From positions 1-22,197 of the forward strand of contig JAYKHL010000183.1 in the NCBI GenBank assembly GCA_035284865.1: 22,197 bases of DNA, in the 5' to 3' direction. Positions 1-6,934 of this stretch are shown here, one piece after another. A program made the position numbers and the translations under genes. Below the pieces are notes generated by a model. The model was given only the letters and a program-made list of their open reading frames with translations. It ran no database searches and was not told the DNA's origin. Each line of letters opens with the position of its first letter. The first letter of the stretch is position 1. The stretch comes from JAYKHL01 sp035284865. GTDB lineage: Bacteria; Cyanobacteriota; Sericytochromatia; S15B-MN24; JAQBPE01.

Positions 1-1
1 G

Positions 2-1327
2 GCGCAGTTCCGCACGCTGGTGAAGGTCACGGAGCTCGGCGCGAGCGCGGCCATCGACCCCGCCACCACCATGGTGACCTCGGCGGTGATCGAGGGCCTG
101 CCGGGCGGCGACCTGGGTGAGCTGAACCCGGCGCGCTTCCAGAGCCTGCGCACGAAGGTGGCGGGGGCGCTGCGCGCCGGCACGCTGCCGGACTTCAGCA
201 ACCCGGTGCAGGTGCGGGAAAGCCTGCGGCAGCTGGTGAAGCAGAACGAGGAGATCCTGAGCACCCTGACCCAGCTGCAACAGGACCTGCGAACGGTGAC
301 GCAGAAGCTCGACGACCTGCGGGCGGAGCTCGCCCGGGAGGCCACCGCCTCGCCCGGGCCCGCCAGCCCTTCCTCGGCGAAGCCGGAGGCCACGGCGTCG
401 CCGCAAGGGCCGAACCCACCCGCTGGCGGCAGCCCCCTGCCGTCCCCCTCCAAGAAGCCCGGCCAGGCGGCCACCTCGCTGCCCACCGCCGAAGATTTCC
501 TCTGGGAGCGCCCCCCGGTCAACGCCGCGGGGGTCACGTACCGGACCTTCACCAGCGCGGCGGTGGGGGGCAAGGTCAACTACTACGTCTACACGCCGCC
601 GGCCTACCAGACCGAGCCGACCCGGCGCTTCCCGGTGCTGTACTGGCTGCACGGCACGGGCGGCGGCGATGCGGGCCTGGCGCAGTTCACCAAGCTCGTC
701 GACGACGCCGTCAAGGCCAAGAAGATCGCGCCAATGCTGGTGGTGTACCCCAACGGCCTGCCCCGGAGCCAGTGGGTGGACAGCTTCGACGGCGCCCGCA
801 AGGTCGAGACCATGGTGGTCCAGGACCTGATCCCGCACATCGACCAGGCGTTCCGCACCAAGGCCGAGCGGTCGGGGCGCCTGGTGGAAGGCTTCAGCAT
901 GGGCGGCTACGGTGCCGGCCGCCTGGGCTTCAAGTATCAGACCATGTTCGCGGGCATCTCGATGTTTGCGGGTGGCCCCCTGGACCTGGAGTTCGAGGGC
1001 GCCAGGGCCAGCACGGACCCGGGCGCGCGGGAGTTTCTGATGACCTACGTCTTCGGCAGCCTCGATTACTACGTCGCCGTGAGCCCCTGGCGCCTCGCCG
1101 AGGCGAATGCCGCCACCTTGAAGACCTTCGGCCCCATCCGCATGGTCGTCGGCGATGCCGACCAGAGCTACCAGAAGAACGTCGCCTTCCACGACCTCCT
1201 CACCTCGCTGGGCATCCCCCACGACTACACGGTGATGCCGCAGGCCGGGCACGAGCTTCCGCGGCTGATCACGGGCCTGAGGGACAACCACTGGGCCTTC
1301 TACCGGAAGGTGTTCGGCACGCCCTAG
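2..1327 (+). CDS. Alpha/beta-hydrolase esterase with coiled-coil N-terminal extension (5' end outside window)
   Basis: The reading frame is already open at base 2, so the N-terminus is missing; a GTG at base 20 is the first in-window start codon but is probably internal. Numbering from that GTG: about 1-70 is a helical stretch with an 'ATTMV' motif, 70-110 a heptad-like coiled coil, 110-160 a Pro/Ser/Ala-rich linker, and 165-435 an esterase-D/feruloyl-esterase-like alpha/beta-hydrolase. The catalytic domain shows the HG loop in 'LYWLHGTGGG', the nucleophile elbow GFSMGG (Ser293), probable acid Asp381 in 'GDADQ' and His411 in 'AGHE'. It should hydrolyse carboxylic esters or act as an acyltransferase; the substrate is unknown. 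The helix/linker prefix suggests an exported or surface-tethered enzyme (inference). It is paralogous to the convergent lipoprotein at 1469-2434. Family assignment is confident; substrate and full length are not. Confidence 0.85.
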   Translation, partial: AQFRTLVKVTELGASAAIDPATTMVTSAVIEGLPGGDLGELNPARFQSLRTKVAGALRAGTLPDFSNPVQVRESLRQLVKQNEEILSTLTQLQQDLRTVTQKLDDLRAELAREATASPGPASPSSAKPEATASPQGPNPPAGGSPLPSPSKKPGQAATSLPTAEDFLWERPPVNAAGVTYRTFTSAAVGGKVNYYVYTPPAYQTEPTRRFPVLYWLHGTGGGDAGLAQFTKLVDDAVKAKKIAPMLVVYPNGLPRSQWVDSFDGARKVETMVVQDLIPHIDQAFRTKAERSGRLVEGFSMGGYGAGRLGFKYQTMFAGISMFAGGPLDLEFEGARASTDPGAREFLMTYVFGSLDYYVAVSPWRLAEANAATLKTFGPIRMVVGDADQSYQKNVAFHDLLTSLGIPHDYTVMPQAGHELPRLITGLRDNHWAFYRKVFGTP

Positions 1328-1358
1328 GACGTTGGCCCCACCGGGCCCCCTGGACGGC

Positions 1359-1382
1359 TCCCGCCTGGCACACCAGGCGGGG
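1359..1382 (+). terminator. Hairpin after the first esterase
   Basis: A perfect 9-bp stem (CCCGCCTGG / CCAGGCGGG) with a CACA loop lies 32 bp after the stop codon, and a G-T pair extends it. There is no T-tract, so this is a possible intrinsic or 3'-end-protecting hairpin only, not a canonical terminator. It could serve both convergent genes. Confidence 0.4.
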
Positions 1383-1415
1383 ACCTTGGTCGTGCGCCTG
1401 GCTCCAAGCAGGCGA

Positions 1416-1444
1416 CGCCGCGAGCCCCTGCGGGGCCTGCGGCG
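1416..1444 (-). terminator. Hairpin after the lipoprotein esterase
   Basis: CGCCGC (1416-1421) pairs with GCGGCG (1439-1444), with an inner GCCCC/GGGGC stem closed by a 3-base loop. It lies 25 bp beyond the stop codon of the minus-strand esterase. It lacks a T-tract, so confidence is limited. Confidence 0.35.
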
Positions 1445-1468
1445 CCGTGTCCCCTTCCCAGGGGCGCC

Positions 1469-2434
1469 CTACCGGTAGAACGCCCAGCCCGCCTCCCCCA
1501 ACGCCTCGAGCAGGGCCATCGTGTCGTGCTTCACGCCCGGGTGCGTCGTGTACTGGTGGGGGATGCGCAGCGCCTGCAGGTGGTCGTGGAAGGCCGCGTT
1601 GCTGGCGAAGGTGAAGTCCGCCTCGCCCACCGCCACCCGGAGCCGGGTGCGGCCCGCGACCACGCGGGCCTGGCGCTGTGCGATCCGCCAGGGGCTGACG
1701 GCCTGGAACCAGCTCAGGTCCCCGCCGTAGACGGCCTTGAGGATCCGGTCGCGGCCCTCGGGGTTGGCCTGGGCGCGCGGGCCCTCGAAGGCCAGGTCCA
1801 GCGGACCGCCCGCGAGCATCGAGACCCGCCCGAACTTGTCGGGGTGCGAGAGGCCGACGCGCCCGGCCCCGTAGCCGCCCATGCTGAAGCCCTCCAGGAT
1901 GCGGCCGTCGCGGCTGGCGATGGTGCGGCAGGTGCGGTCGATCAGCGGCAGCAGCTCCCGGACCAGCATCGTCTCGACGGGCGTGGCCCCGTCCTTCGAG
2001 TCCACCCACATCCCGGCCACCCGGCCGTTCGGGAACACCACGATCGTCGGGGGCATCTGGCCCGCCCGGATCGCCGCATCGAAACGCGCGGCGAGCTTCG
2101 GCACGCCGGAGAGCCCGCCGTCGGTGCCGTGCAGCCAGTACAGCACGGGGAAGCGCCGCGTGCGCTGCGTCTGGTAGGCCGGCGGGAGGTACAGGTGGTA
2201 GCTGACCTCGGCCCGCGCGGCGGCGCTGCGGAAGGTGCGGTGGGTGACCAGCGTCGAGCGGGCGGGGGGCGTCACCCAGCCGCTGGCGCGGCCCGGGCCT
2301 GAGAGGGCCTGCAGGCTGCGGTCCGCGGGGGCCAGGGGCCGGGTCGACAGGGTCGCCAGGGCAGGCGTGCCGCAACCCGTCAGGGTTGCCAGCGTCATCA
2401 GGCTGGCCGCGAGGGCCATGGGGGTGCGCTTCAT
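1469..2434 (-). CDS. Lipoprotein alpha/beta-hydrolase esterase
   Basis: This 321-residue protein starts at the ATG at 2434, chosen because GAGGAGGAG lies a few bases upstream and because it begins a textbook lipoprotein signal: K-R, a hydrophobic stretch, then lipobox LTGC with the lipidated Cys near residue 19. A longer open frame upstream is low-complexity and lacks a signal. The mature protein is an esterase-D/feruloyl-esterase-like alpha/beta-hydrolase: 'LYWLHGTDGG' loop, nucleophile elbow GFSMGG (Ser184), probable acid Asp273 in 'GEADF', and His303 in 'VKHD'. It is clearly paralogous to the first gene in the window, sharing the block 'AYQT..TRRFPVLYWLHGT' and the C-terminal 'WAFYR', but it lacks that protein's coiled-coil prefix. 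It probably acts membrane-anchored in the cell envelope on carboxylic ester substrates; the specific substrate cannot be read. Confidence 0.9.
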   Translation of the reverse strand: MKRTPMALAASLMTLATLTGCGTPALATLSTRPLAPADRSLQALSGPGRASGWVTPPARSTLVTHRTFRSAAARAEVSYHLYLPPAYQTQRTRRFPVLYWLHGTDGGLSGVPKLAARFDAAIRAGQMPPTIVVFPNGRVAGMWVDSKDGATPVETMLVRELLPLIDRTCRTIASRDGRILEGFSMGGYGAGRVGLSHPDKFGRVSMLAGGPLDLAFEGPRAQANPEGRDRILKAVYGGDLSWFQAVSPWRIAQRQARVVAGRTRLRVAVGEADFTFASNAAFHDHLQALRIPHQYTTHPGVKHDTMALLEALGEAGWAFYR

Positions 2435-2534
2435 CGTCTTGCTCCTCCTCACGCCCGCCGCCACCGGCGGGTCACGAGAGCCGTTGTGGGGCCCGGAGCT
2501 TCCCGCGACCTTCCGGCGCTGCCCCCCCCGGATG

Positions 2535-2554
2535 AAGCCTGGGTTAAGCCTGGG
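2535..2554. promoter_or_regulatory. Perfect 9-bp direct repeat with 11-bp period, possible activator site
   Basis: AAGCCTGGG occurs twice, separated by TT, about 100 bp upstream of the lipoprotein esterase start. On the minus strand it reads as TTAACC-N5-TTCATC. Direct half-sites spaced by one helical turn are the binding pattern of OmpR/PhoB-family response regulators; assignment to such a site is inference. A 13-bp inverted repeat (CAGGAG-G-CTCCTG, 2563-2575) lies next to it. The rest of the 2435-2729 spacer shows a GGCGGG hairpin near 2627-2641 and no convincing sigma-70 promoter. Confidence 0.3.
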
Positions 2555-2673
2555 GGCCGCGCCAGGAGGCTCCTGAGCCCGAGCCGCCCGCCTCCACCCC
2601 GCTTGGCCTGCGCGGGGCTGGCCTTGCCCGCCTCGGGCGGGTACAACGGGGCTTAGCCAGGAGGGATGCCACC

Positions 2674-2733
2674 GTGCCAACCACTGTCCGGGGCCGGGGA
2701 GTCGGCCCGGGCGCCCCGAGGCAGCGCCCATGA
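2674..2733 (+). CDS. Possible 19-codon leader ORF overlapping the aldehyde dehydrogenase start
   Basis: A GTG at 2674 is preceded by AGGAGG (2659-2664) with a 9-base gap, the strongest ribosome-binding sequence in this spacer. The frame runs 19 codons, rich in Gly, Arg and Pro, and ends in a TGA that overlaps the ATG of the aldehyde dehydrogenase (ATGA). This arrangement would allow translational coupling. It may be chance: the peptide resembles nothing I know and the dehydrogenase has its own GAGG site at 2718-2721. Confidence 0.2.
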   Translation: MPTTVRGRGVGPGAPRQRP

Positions 2734-4148
2734 GCCTCCAGGCTTCCCTGCAGGCCATGCTCGACGCCCAGCGCGCCGCCTTGGCCCGTCAGCCCGCCAC
2801 GCTGGCCCGCCGCCGGGAGGCCCTGCGGGCCCTGAGGACGGCCGTCTGGGAGCACCGGGACGCGCTGGTGGCGGCGGTGTCGAGGGACTTCGGCGGCCGG
2901 GCGCCGGCCGAGACCCTCGCGCTCGAGATCTTCGTGCTGCTCGATCAGCTGCGGTTTGCGGAGCGGCACGTGGCGCGGTGGATGCGGCGGCGACGGGTGC
3001 CCGGCAGCTGGTTCCTGCTGCCGGCCCGGGCCTTCATCGAGGTCCAGCCACTTGGCGTGGTGGGGATCATCGGCGCCTGGAACTACCCCGTGCTGCTCAC
3101 GCTCGGGCCGCTCATCGACGCGCTGGCCGCCGGCAACCATGCGCTGGTGAAGCCCTCGGAACTGGCCCCTCACACGGCCGCAGCCATCGCGGCGCTGCTG
3201 GCGGAGGCCTTCCCGCCGGAACACGTGCTGGCGGTGCCGGGCGGGCGGGAGGTGGCGGAGGCGTTCTGCCGCCTGCCCCTCGACCACCTGCTGTTCACGG
3301 GGTCGACGCGCGTGGGGCGGGCGGTCATGGCGGCGGCGGCGGAGCACCTCGTGCCCGTCACGCTGGAGCTGGGCGGGAAGTCGCCCGCCATCGTGCACGA
3401 CAGCTACCCGATCGCCCGGGCGGCCGAGCGCATCCTCGGCGCGAAGCTCCTGAACGCCGGCCAGACGTGCGTGGCCCCCGACTACGTGCTGCTCCCGGTG
3501 GGGCAGGTGGGCGCCTTCGAGGCCGCGGCGCGCGAGGCCGTGGCCGCGCGCTACCCCCACTTCGTGGGCAACGCCGACTACACGCGCATCGGGTCCGAGG
3601 TCCACCTCGAGCGGCTGCACGGCCTGGTGGCCGATGCGCGGGCCCGCGGGGCCACGGTGGTGGAGCTGCGCGGGGCCGACGAGGACCCGCCGCCCGGCGA
3701 TCGCCTCGTCTTTCCCACGCTCATCCTCGGCGCGACGCCCGAGATGGCCGTGATGCAGGAGGAGATCTTCGGCCCGCTGCTCCCCGTTGTGGCCTACGAC
3801 GCGCTGGACGAGGCGCTCGTCTTCGTGAACGCGCGCCCGCGCCCGCTGGCGCTGTACTACTTCGACGATGACCGCCGCCGGCAGGACCGCGTCCTGGCTG
3901 AGACGAGGTCGGGCGGGGTGACGTTCAACGACTGCCTGCTGCACCTCGCCCAGCACCACCTGCCCTTCGGCGGCGTGGGGCCGAGCGGGATGGGGCGCTA
4001 CCACGGCCGGCACGGGTTCGAGACCTTCTCCAAGCAGCGCGGCGTGATGGTGCAGGGCCGCTGGAGCGCGGCCAGCCTGCTGGCGCCGCCTTACGCGGGC
4101 CGGGCGGGCCGGTTGCTCGACCTCATGCTGCGCTGGGTGGGCCGCTGA
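2730..4148 (+). CDS. Aldehyde dehydrogenase, class-3/coniferyl-aldehyde-dehydrogenase type
   Basis: NAD(P)-dependent oxidation of an aldehyde to the carboxylic acid. The 472-residue length and motifs match the class-3 branch (fatty aldehyde/coniferyl aldehyde dehydrogenases): 'GAWNYP' with Asn118, cofactor-site 'FTGSTRVG' from residue 189, general base Glu213 in 'LELGGKSP', catalytic Cys247 in 'GQTCVAPDY', 'EEIFGP', and 'LPFGGVGPSGMGRYHG'. The C-terminus carries a hydrophobic helix (about 445-470), as in membrane-associated members. GAGG sits 8 bases before the ATG. The neighbour on the opposite strand is an aldo/keto reductase, so the pair may handle related carbonyl compounds (inference). 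A possible leader ORF overlaps the start. Exact substrate is undetermined: long-chain, aromatic and lipid-derived aldehydes are all possible. Confidence 0.93.
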   Translation: MSLQASLQAMLDAQRAALARQPATLARRREALRALRTAVWEHRDALVAAVSRDFGGRAPAETLALEIFVLLDQLRFAERHVARWMRRRRVPGSWFLLPARAFIEVQPLGVVGIIGAWNYPVLLTLGPLIDALAAGNHALVKPSELAPHTAAAIAALLAEAFPPEHVLAVPGGREVAEAFCRLPLDHLLFTGSTRVGRAVMAAAAEHLVPVTLELGGKSPAIVHDSYPIARAAERILGAKLLNAGQTCVAPDYVLLPVGQVGAFEAAAREAVAARYPHFVGNADYTRIGSEVHLERLHGLVADARARGATVVELRGADEDPPPGDRLVFPTLILGATPEMAVMQEEIFGPLLPVVAYDALDEALVFVNARPRPLALYYFDDDRRRQDRVLAETRSGGVTFNDCLLHLAQHHLPFGGVGPSGMGRYHGRHGFETFSKQRGVMVQGRWSAASLLAPPYAGRAGRLLDLMLRWVGR

Positions 4149-4177
4149 GGGCGACCGCGAGGCGGGACGCCCTCAGC
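4144..4177. terminator. Bidirectional hairpin containing both convergent stop codons
   Basis: GCTGAGGGCG (4144-4153) and CGCCCTCAGC (4168-4177) form a perfect 10-bp stem with a 14-base loop. The left arm contains the dehydrogenase TGA and the right arm contains the aldo/keto reductase stop codon. A T-tract is absent. It is the only noncoding structure between two convergent genes 24 bp apart, so a shared termination role is plausible. Confidence 0.5.
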
Positions 4178-5030
4178 CCACCGCCGCTTGCCCCAGCGCA
4201 TCCAGCGCCTGCACCTGGGCGTCCGTCAGCACCACCTGCGCGGCCGCGCAGTTCTCCTCCAGGTGCGCCAGGCTGGCCGTGCCGGGGATCGGCAGCATCA
4301 CGGGCGAGCGGCGCAGCAGCCACGCCAGCGCGAGCTGGGACGGCGTCGCCCCGACCTCCTGGGCCAGCGCCTCGAGCGGGCTGCCGGGCCGGGCGAGGTC
4401 GCCCATCGCGAGGGGGAACCAGGGGATGAAGGCGATGCCGAGGGCCTCGCAGCGCTCCAGCACGGCCTCGGAGGCGCGGTTCGTCAGGTTGTAGAGGTTC
4501 TGGACGGAGTGGATGGGCACGATGCGGAGGGCCGCCTCCAGCTCCGCCACGGAGACCTCGGAGAGCCCGACGGCCTTGACCTTGCCCTCCTGCAGGAGCT
4601 CCGCCAGCAGGCCGAACTGCTCCTCCGCCGGCACCGTCGGGTCGATGCGGTGCAGCTGGAACAGGTCGAGCGCCTCCACCCCGAGCCGCCGCAGGCTGAG
4701 CTCGCACTGCTGCCGCAGGTAAGCCGGGCGGCCGAGCGGGATCCACGCGCCGGGGCCGGTTCGCACCAGGCCCGCCTTGGTGGCGATCCGCACGTGGCCG
4801 TAGGGATGCAGGGCCTGGGCGATCAGCTCCTCGGAGGTGCAAGGCCCGTAGGCGTCGGCCGTGTCGATGAAGTCGACGCCGAGTTCCACGGCCCGCCGCA
4901 GCACGGCGAGGGCGTTGTCCGGGTCGGCGGGCATCCCCCACACGCCCGGGCCCGTGATGCGCATCGCGCCGAAGCCCAGGCGGTGGACGGGCTGACCGGC
5001 GAGGTTGAACGTGCCGCTGGCGTGGATCAT
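4173..5030 (-). CDS. Aldo/keto reductase
   Basis: NAD(P)H-dependent reduction of aldehydes or ketones by a (beta/alpha)8 barrel enzyme, presumably cytoplasmic. The start at 5030 is chosen because GAGAGG lies 7 bases upstream and the protein then begins just before the first barrel strand ('VHRLGFGAMRITG'). The whole catalytic tetrad is present: Asp56 and Tyr61 in 'DTADAYG', Lys85 in 'ATKAG' and His127 in 'LFQLHRID'. Later motifs are 'GLSEVSV', 'SVQNLYNL' and the cofactor phosphate-binding 'PIPGTAS'. At 285 residues it is typical of the small bacterial YdbC-like group. It is convergent with the aldehyde dehydrogenase and divergent from the DUF6065-like pair. Substrate unknown. Confidence 0.92.
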   Translation of the reverse strand: MIHASGTFNLAGQPVHRLGFGAMRITGPGVWGMPADPDNALAVLRRAVELGVDFIDTADAYGPCTSEELIAQALHPYGHVRIATKAGLVRTGPGAWIPLGRPAYLRQQCELSLRRLGVEALDLFQLHRIDPTVPAEEQFGLLAELLQEGKVKAVGLSEVSVAELEAALRIVPIHSVQNLYNLTNRASEAVLERCEALGIAFIPWFPLAMGDLARPGSPLEALAQEVGATPSQLALAWLLRRSPVMLPIPGTASLAHLEENCAAAQVVLTDAQVQALDALGQAAVG

Positions 5031-5290
5031 CGGAGGGCCTCTCAGGCTCGGGGGTGGGGCAGCCGGGCTCATCGTGCCATGGACGCGCCCGGTTGCCCAC
5101 CCCAGGCCCGCGCCCCTCGGTCTTGAACCGTGAGTTTCATCCAGCGTTCGTCCTACTTTAGCCTGTCGACGGGGGCGGCGACCCAAGCGAGACCTCGGCG
5201 GCTGGTCGGGTGGGGTGACCTCGGCCGGGCCGCCGCAAGGGTGGGGCGGCCGGGTACGATGGGGGCGTCGCCGCGCGCGAGGACCCCGCC
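5031..5290. other. Divergent intergenic region, no clear elements
   Basis: This 260-bp spacer separates the aldo/keto reductase (leftward) from the DUF6065-like pair (rightward) and must hold promoters for both. A relatively AT-rich patch at about 5131-5165 is the likeliest promoter area, and TACGAT at 5255-5260 is a weak -10 candidate for the rightward genes without a matching -35. I see no tRNA, repeat or convincing small gene. Confidence 0.3.
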
Positions 5291-5989
5291 TTGTCCGATC
5301 TTGAATTCGTCGCCTACGCCCTGCCCGGCCTGGCCCCCGTCGCCCTCGAGCCGGCGGACCTCAAGCGGCGCTGGCAGGAGGGCGACCGCCGGCTCGGCAC
5401 GGCCGGACACCCGGCCATGGCCCGCGGCAACCAGGCGGGCTGGGTGCTGCGCTGCCCGATCACGATCGACTTCACCTGGAACGGGGACCAGCGCCCCTTC
5501 CACGGCATCCTGGGCACGTCGATGGACCCGGACCGCGCCCGCTACCAGAACTGCTTCTCGAACCACTTCGGCCACGGCATCGTGACCTTCAGCATCCCCT
5601 ACCTGTTCCGGACCCCCCCGGGCTACGGCCTCCTCGTGCGGGGCCCCGCCAACCACAGCGTGCCCGGGGCGACGCCCCTCGACGGGCTCGTGGAGTCGGA
5701 CTGGCTCGAGGCGACCTTCACCATGAACTGGCGCATCCAGGCGCCGCATCGGCCCGTGCGCTTCACCAAAGGGGAGCCCCTGCTCATGGTGGTGCCCTAC
5801 CCGCTCGACCTGCTCGAGGCGGTGGAGCCTGTCCTGGGCCACGGCGATCCGCTCCCGGAGGGCCCCGCGCCGGAGGTGGCTGCGGACGGGACGTGGCGGC
5901 ACGTCTGGCCAGCGGAGGCCCCCGGCCTCGCCACCGAGGCCCTGCCAGGCAAGGCGCGGCTCCGGCTGAAGCGCGCGGCCGGGCGGTGA
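5291..5989 (+). CDS. DUF6065-like protein, first of tandem pair
   Basis: Function unknown. The 232-residue product starts at TTG 5291, supported by GAGGA at 5279-5283 with a 7-base gap; no better start exists. Hallmarks of the family as I recall it are 'ANQ/GNQAGW' (here 'MARGNQAGWVLRCP'), 'FSIPYLFRTPPGYGLLVRGP' and 'VPYPLDLLEAVEP'. No signal peptide, membrane segment or catalytic motif is apparent. Its core is homologous to the next gene, but it lacks that protein's C-terminal motif (DYF-x-G ... HRTRL), so it is the more divergent copy. It ends 11 bases before the partner's start, so the two are almost certainly co-translated, perhaps as a heteromer (inference). DUF assignment is from memory of the motif pattern. 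Confidence 0.75.
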   Translation: MSDLEFVAYALPGLAPVALEPADLKRRWQEGDRRLGTAGHPAMARGNQAGWVLRCPITIDFTWNGDQRPFHGILGTSMDPDRARYQNCFSNHFGHGIVTFSIPYLFRTPPGYGLLVRGPANHSVPGATPLDGLVESDWLEATFTMNWRIQAPHRPVRFTKGEPLLMVVPYPLDLLEAVEPVLGHGDPLPEGPAPEVAADGTWRHVWPAEAPGLATEALPGKARLRLKRAAGR

Positions 5990-6000
5990 GGGAGGACGGC

Positions 6001-6765
6001 ATGCGCTTCGAGGCGACGCGGTTGATGGACGGCCCGGGGCTGGAGCTGGTGCCGGCGGAGGTGGCCCGTACCTGGATGGACGAGACGGACTTCCGCTTCG
6101 CCTACCGCTGCCTGCCGCTCTCGATGGCCAACCAGGCTGGCTGGGTCGTGCCGTGTCCGCTCGACCTCGAGGCCACCTGGGACGGGCAGGCGGTCCACTT
6201 TCGGGCCCTCGAGCCGGAAGCCGGGCGGCGCTGGGCGCCGTGGATCGGGGAGCGGGAGGGGCTCGGCATCGTGGCCTTCCGGCTGCCGTACCGCTTCCGC
6301 ACCGCGCCCGGCTACGGGCTGCTGGTGCGCGGGCCCACCAACGCGGGGCTGCCCGGGGCCATGGCCCTCGACCTCTTCGTCGACACCGCCGCGGCCCCGG
6401 CCGGCTTCAGCGCCGACTGGCGGCTCACGGAGCCGGGCCGGCCCGTGCGCTTCCCCGCCGGGTTCCCGCTGTGCCACCTGATGCCCTACCCGCTCGAGCT
6501 GCTGGAGGCGGTGGCGCCCCGGGTGGCCCCCCTGGAGGAGGCCCCGGAGCTCCATGCGGCCTTCCAGCGCTGGGCGGACAGCCGCCTCAGCTTCAACCGG
6601 GACACGAGCCGGCCGGAGACGGCGTGGCAGAAGGACTACTTCCAGGGCAAGACGACGGACGGCGATCGCGCGCCATCGCACCGCACCCGCCTCCACCTGC
6701 GGCCGTTCGCCCCCGAGGTGGAAGGTCCGCTCAGTCCTCGCGGGTCCGGGCCAGGACCTGATTGA
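6001..6765 (+). CDS. DUF6065-like protein, second of tandem pair
   Basis: Function unknown. ATG 6001 is preceded by GGAGGA at 5991-5996 and follows the first copy directly; the open frame extends upstream into that gene but has no comparable site. The 254-residue protein has the full family pattern as I recall it: 'WMDETDFRFAYRCLPL', 'MANQAGWVVPCP', 'LPYRFRTAPGYGLLVRGP', 'MPYPLELLEAV' and the C-terminal 'DYFQGKTTDG...HRTRLHLRPF'. It resembles its neighbour throughout the central region, indicating tandem duplication followed by divergence. Its last 35 bp overlap the end of xseB on the other strand, an unusually tight tail-to-tail arrangement. Soluble, no catalytic motif I can name. Confidence 0.8.
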   Translation: MRFEATRLMDGPGLELVPAEVARTWMDETDFRFAYRCLPLSMANQAGWVVPCPLDLEATWDGQAVHFRALEPEAGRRWAPWIGEREGLGIVAFRLPYRFRTAPGYGLLVRGPTNAGLPGAMALDLFVDTAAAPAGFSADWRLTEPGRPVRFPAGFPLCHLMPYPLELLEAVAPRVAPLEEAPELHAAFQRWADSRLSFNRDTSRPETAWQKDYFQGKTTDGDRAPSHRTRLHLRPFAPEVEGPLSPRGSGPGPD

Positions 6766-6934
6766 CGCGCTCCGTCGTGGCGTCCAGCTTGGCCCGGCAG
6801 AACGCCAGCAGGTCGGCCGCCCGCTCCACGGCGGCCGCGAGCTCGTCGAGGTCGAGGTCTGCCGCCTCGAGGCGCTGCAGCAGCCCGTCGAGCTCCTTCA
6901 TCGCGGCCTTGTAGGACGTGGGATCAGCCGCCAT
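6731..6934 (-). CDS. xseB: Exodeoxyribonuclease VII small subunit
   Basis: Small helical subunit of exonuclease VII, the metal-independent enzyme that degrades single-stranded DNA from both ends into oligonucleotides. At 67 residues it has the family's usual size and pattern: 'SYKAAMKELDGLLQRLEAADLDLDEL' followed by 'ADLLAFCRAKLDATTERV', close to the typical 'LEEIVxxLExGxLxLEExL...C...L' scheme. The ATG at 6934 is preferred over an upstream TTG because AGGAGG lies 6 bases before it. The gene overlaps the end of xseA by 11 bp, so the subunits are translationally coupled. It is the last gene of the repair operon and overlaps the convergent DUF6065-like gene by 35 bp. Confidence 0.9.
   Translation of the reverse strand: MAADPTSYKAAMKELDGLLQRLEAADLDLDELAAAVERAADLLAFCRAKLDATTERVNQVLARTRED

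Noticed and set aside
2666..3871. Plus-strand frame beginning with ATG next to AGGAGG
   Set aside because: The ribosome site is only one base from this ATG, and the frame is a shadow of the aldehyde dehydrogenase in another phase.
5123..5159. TTGAAC ... TACTTT as a promoter for the DUF6065-like pair
   Set aside because: The two boxes are 25 bp apart, too far for a sigma-70-type promoter, and the first is only a partial match.
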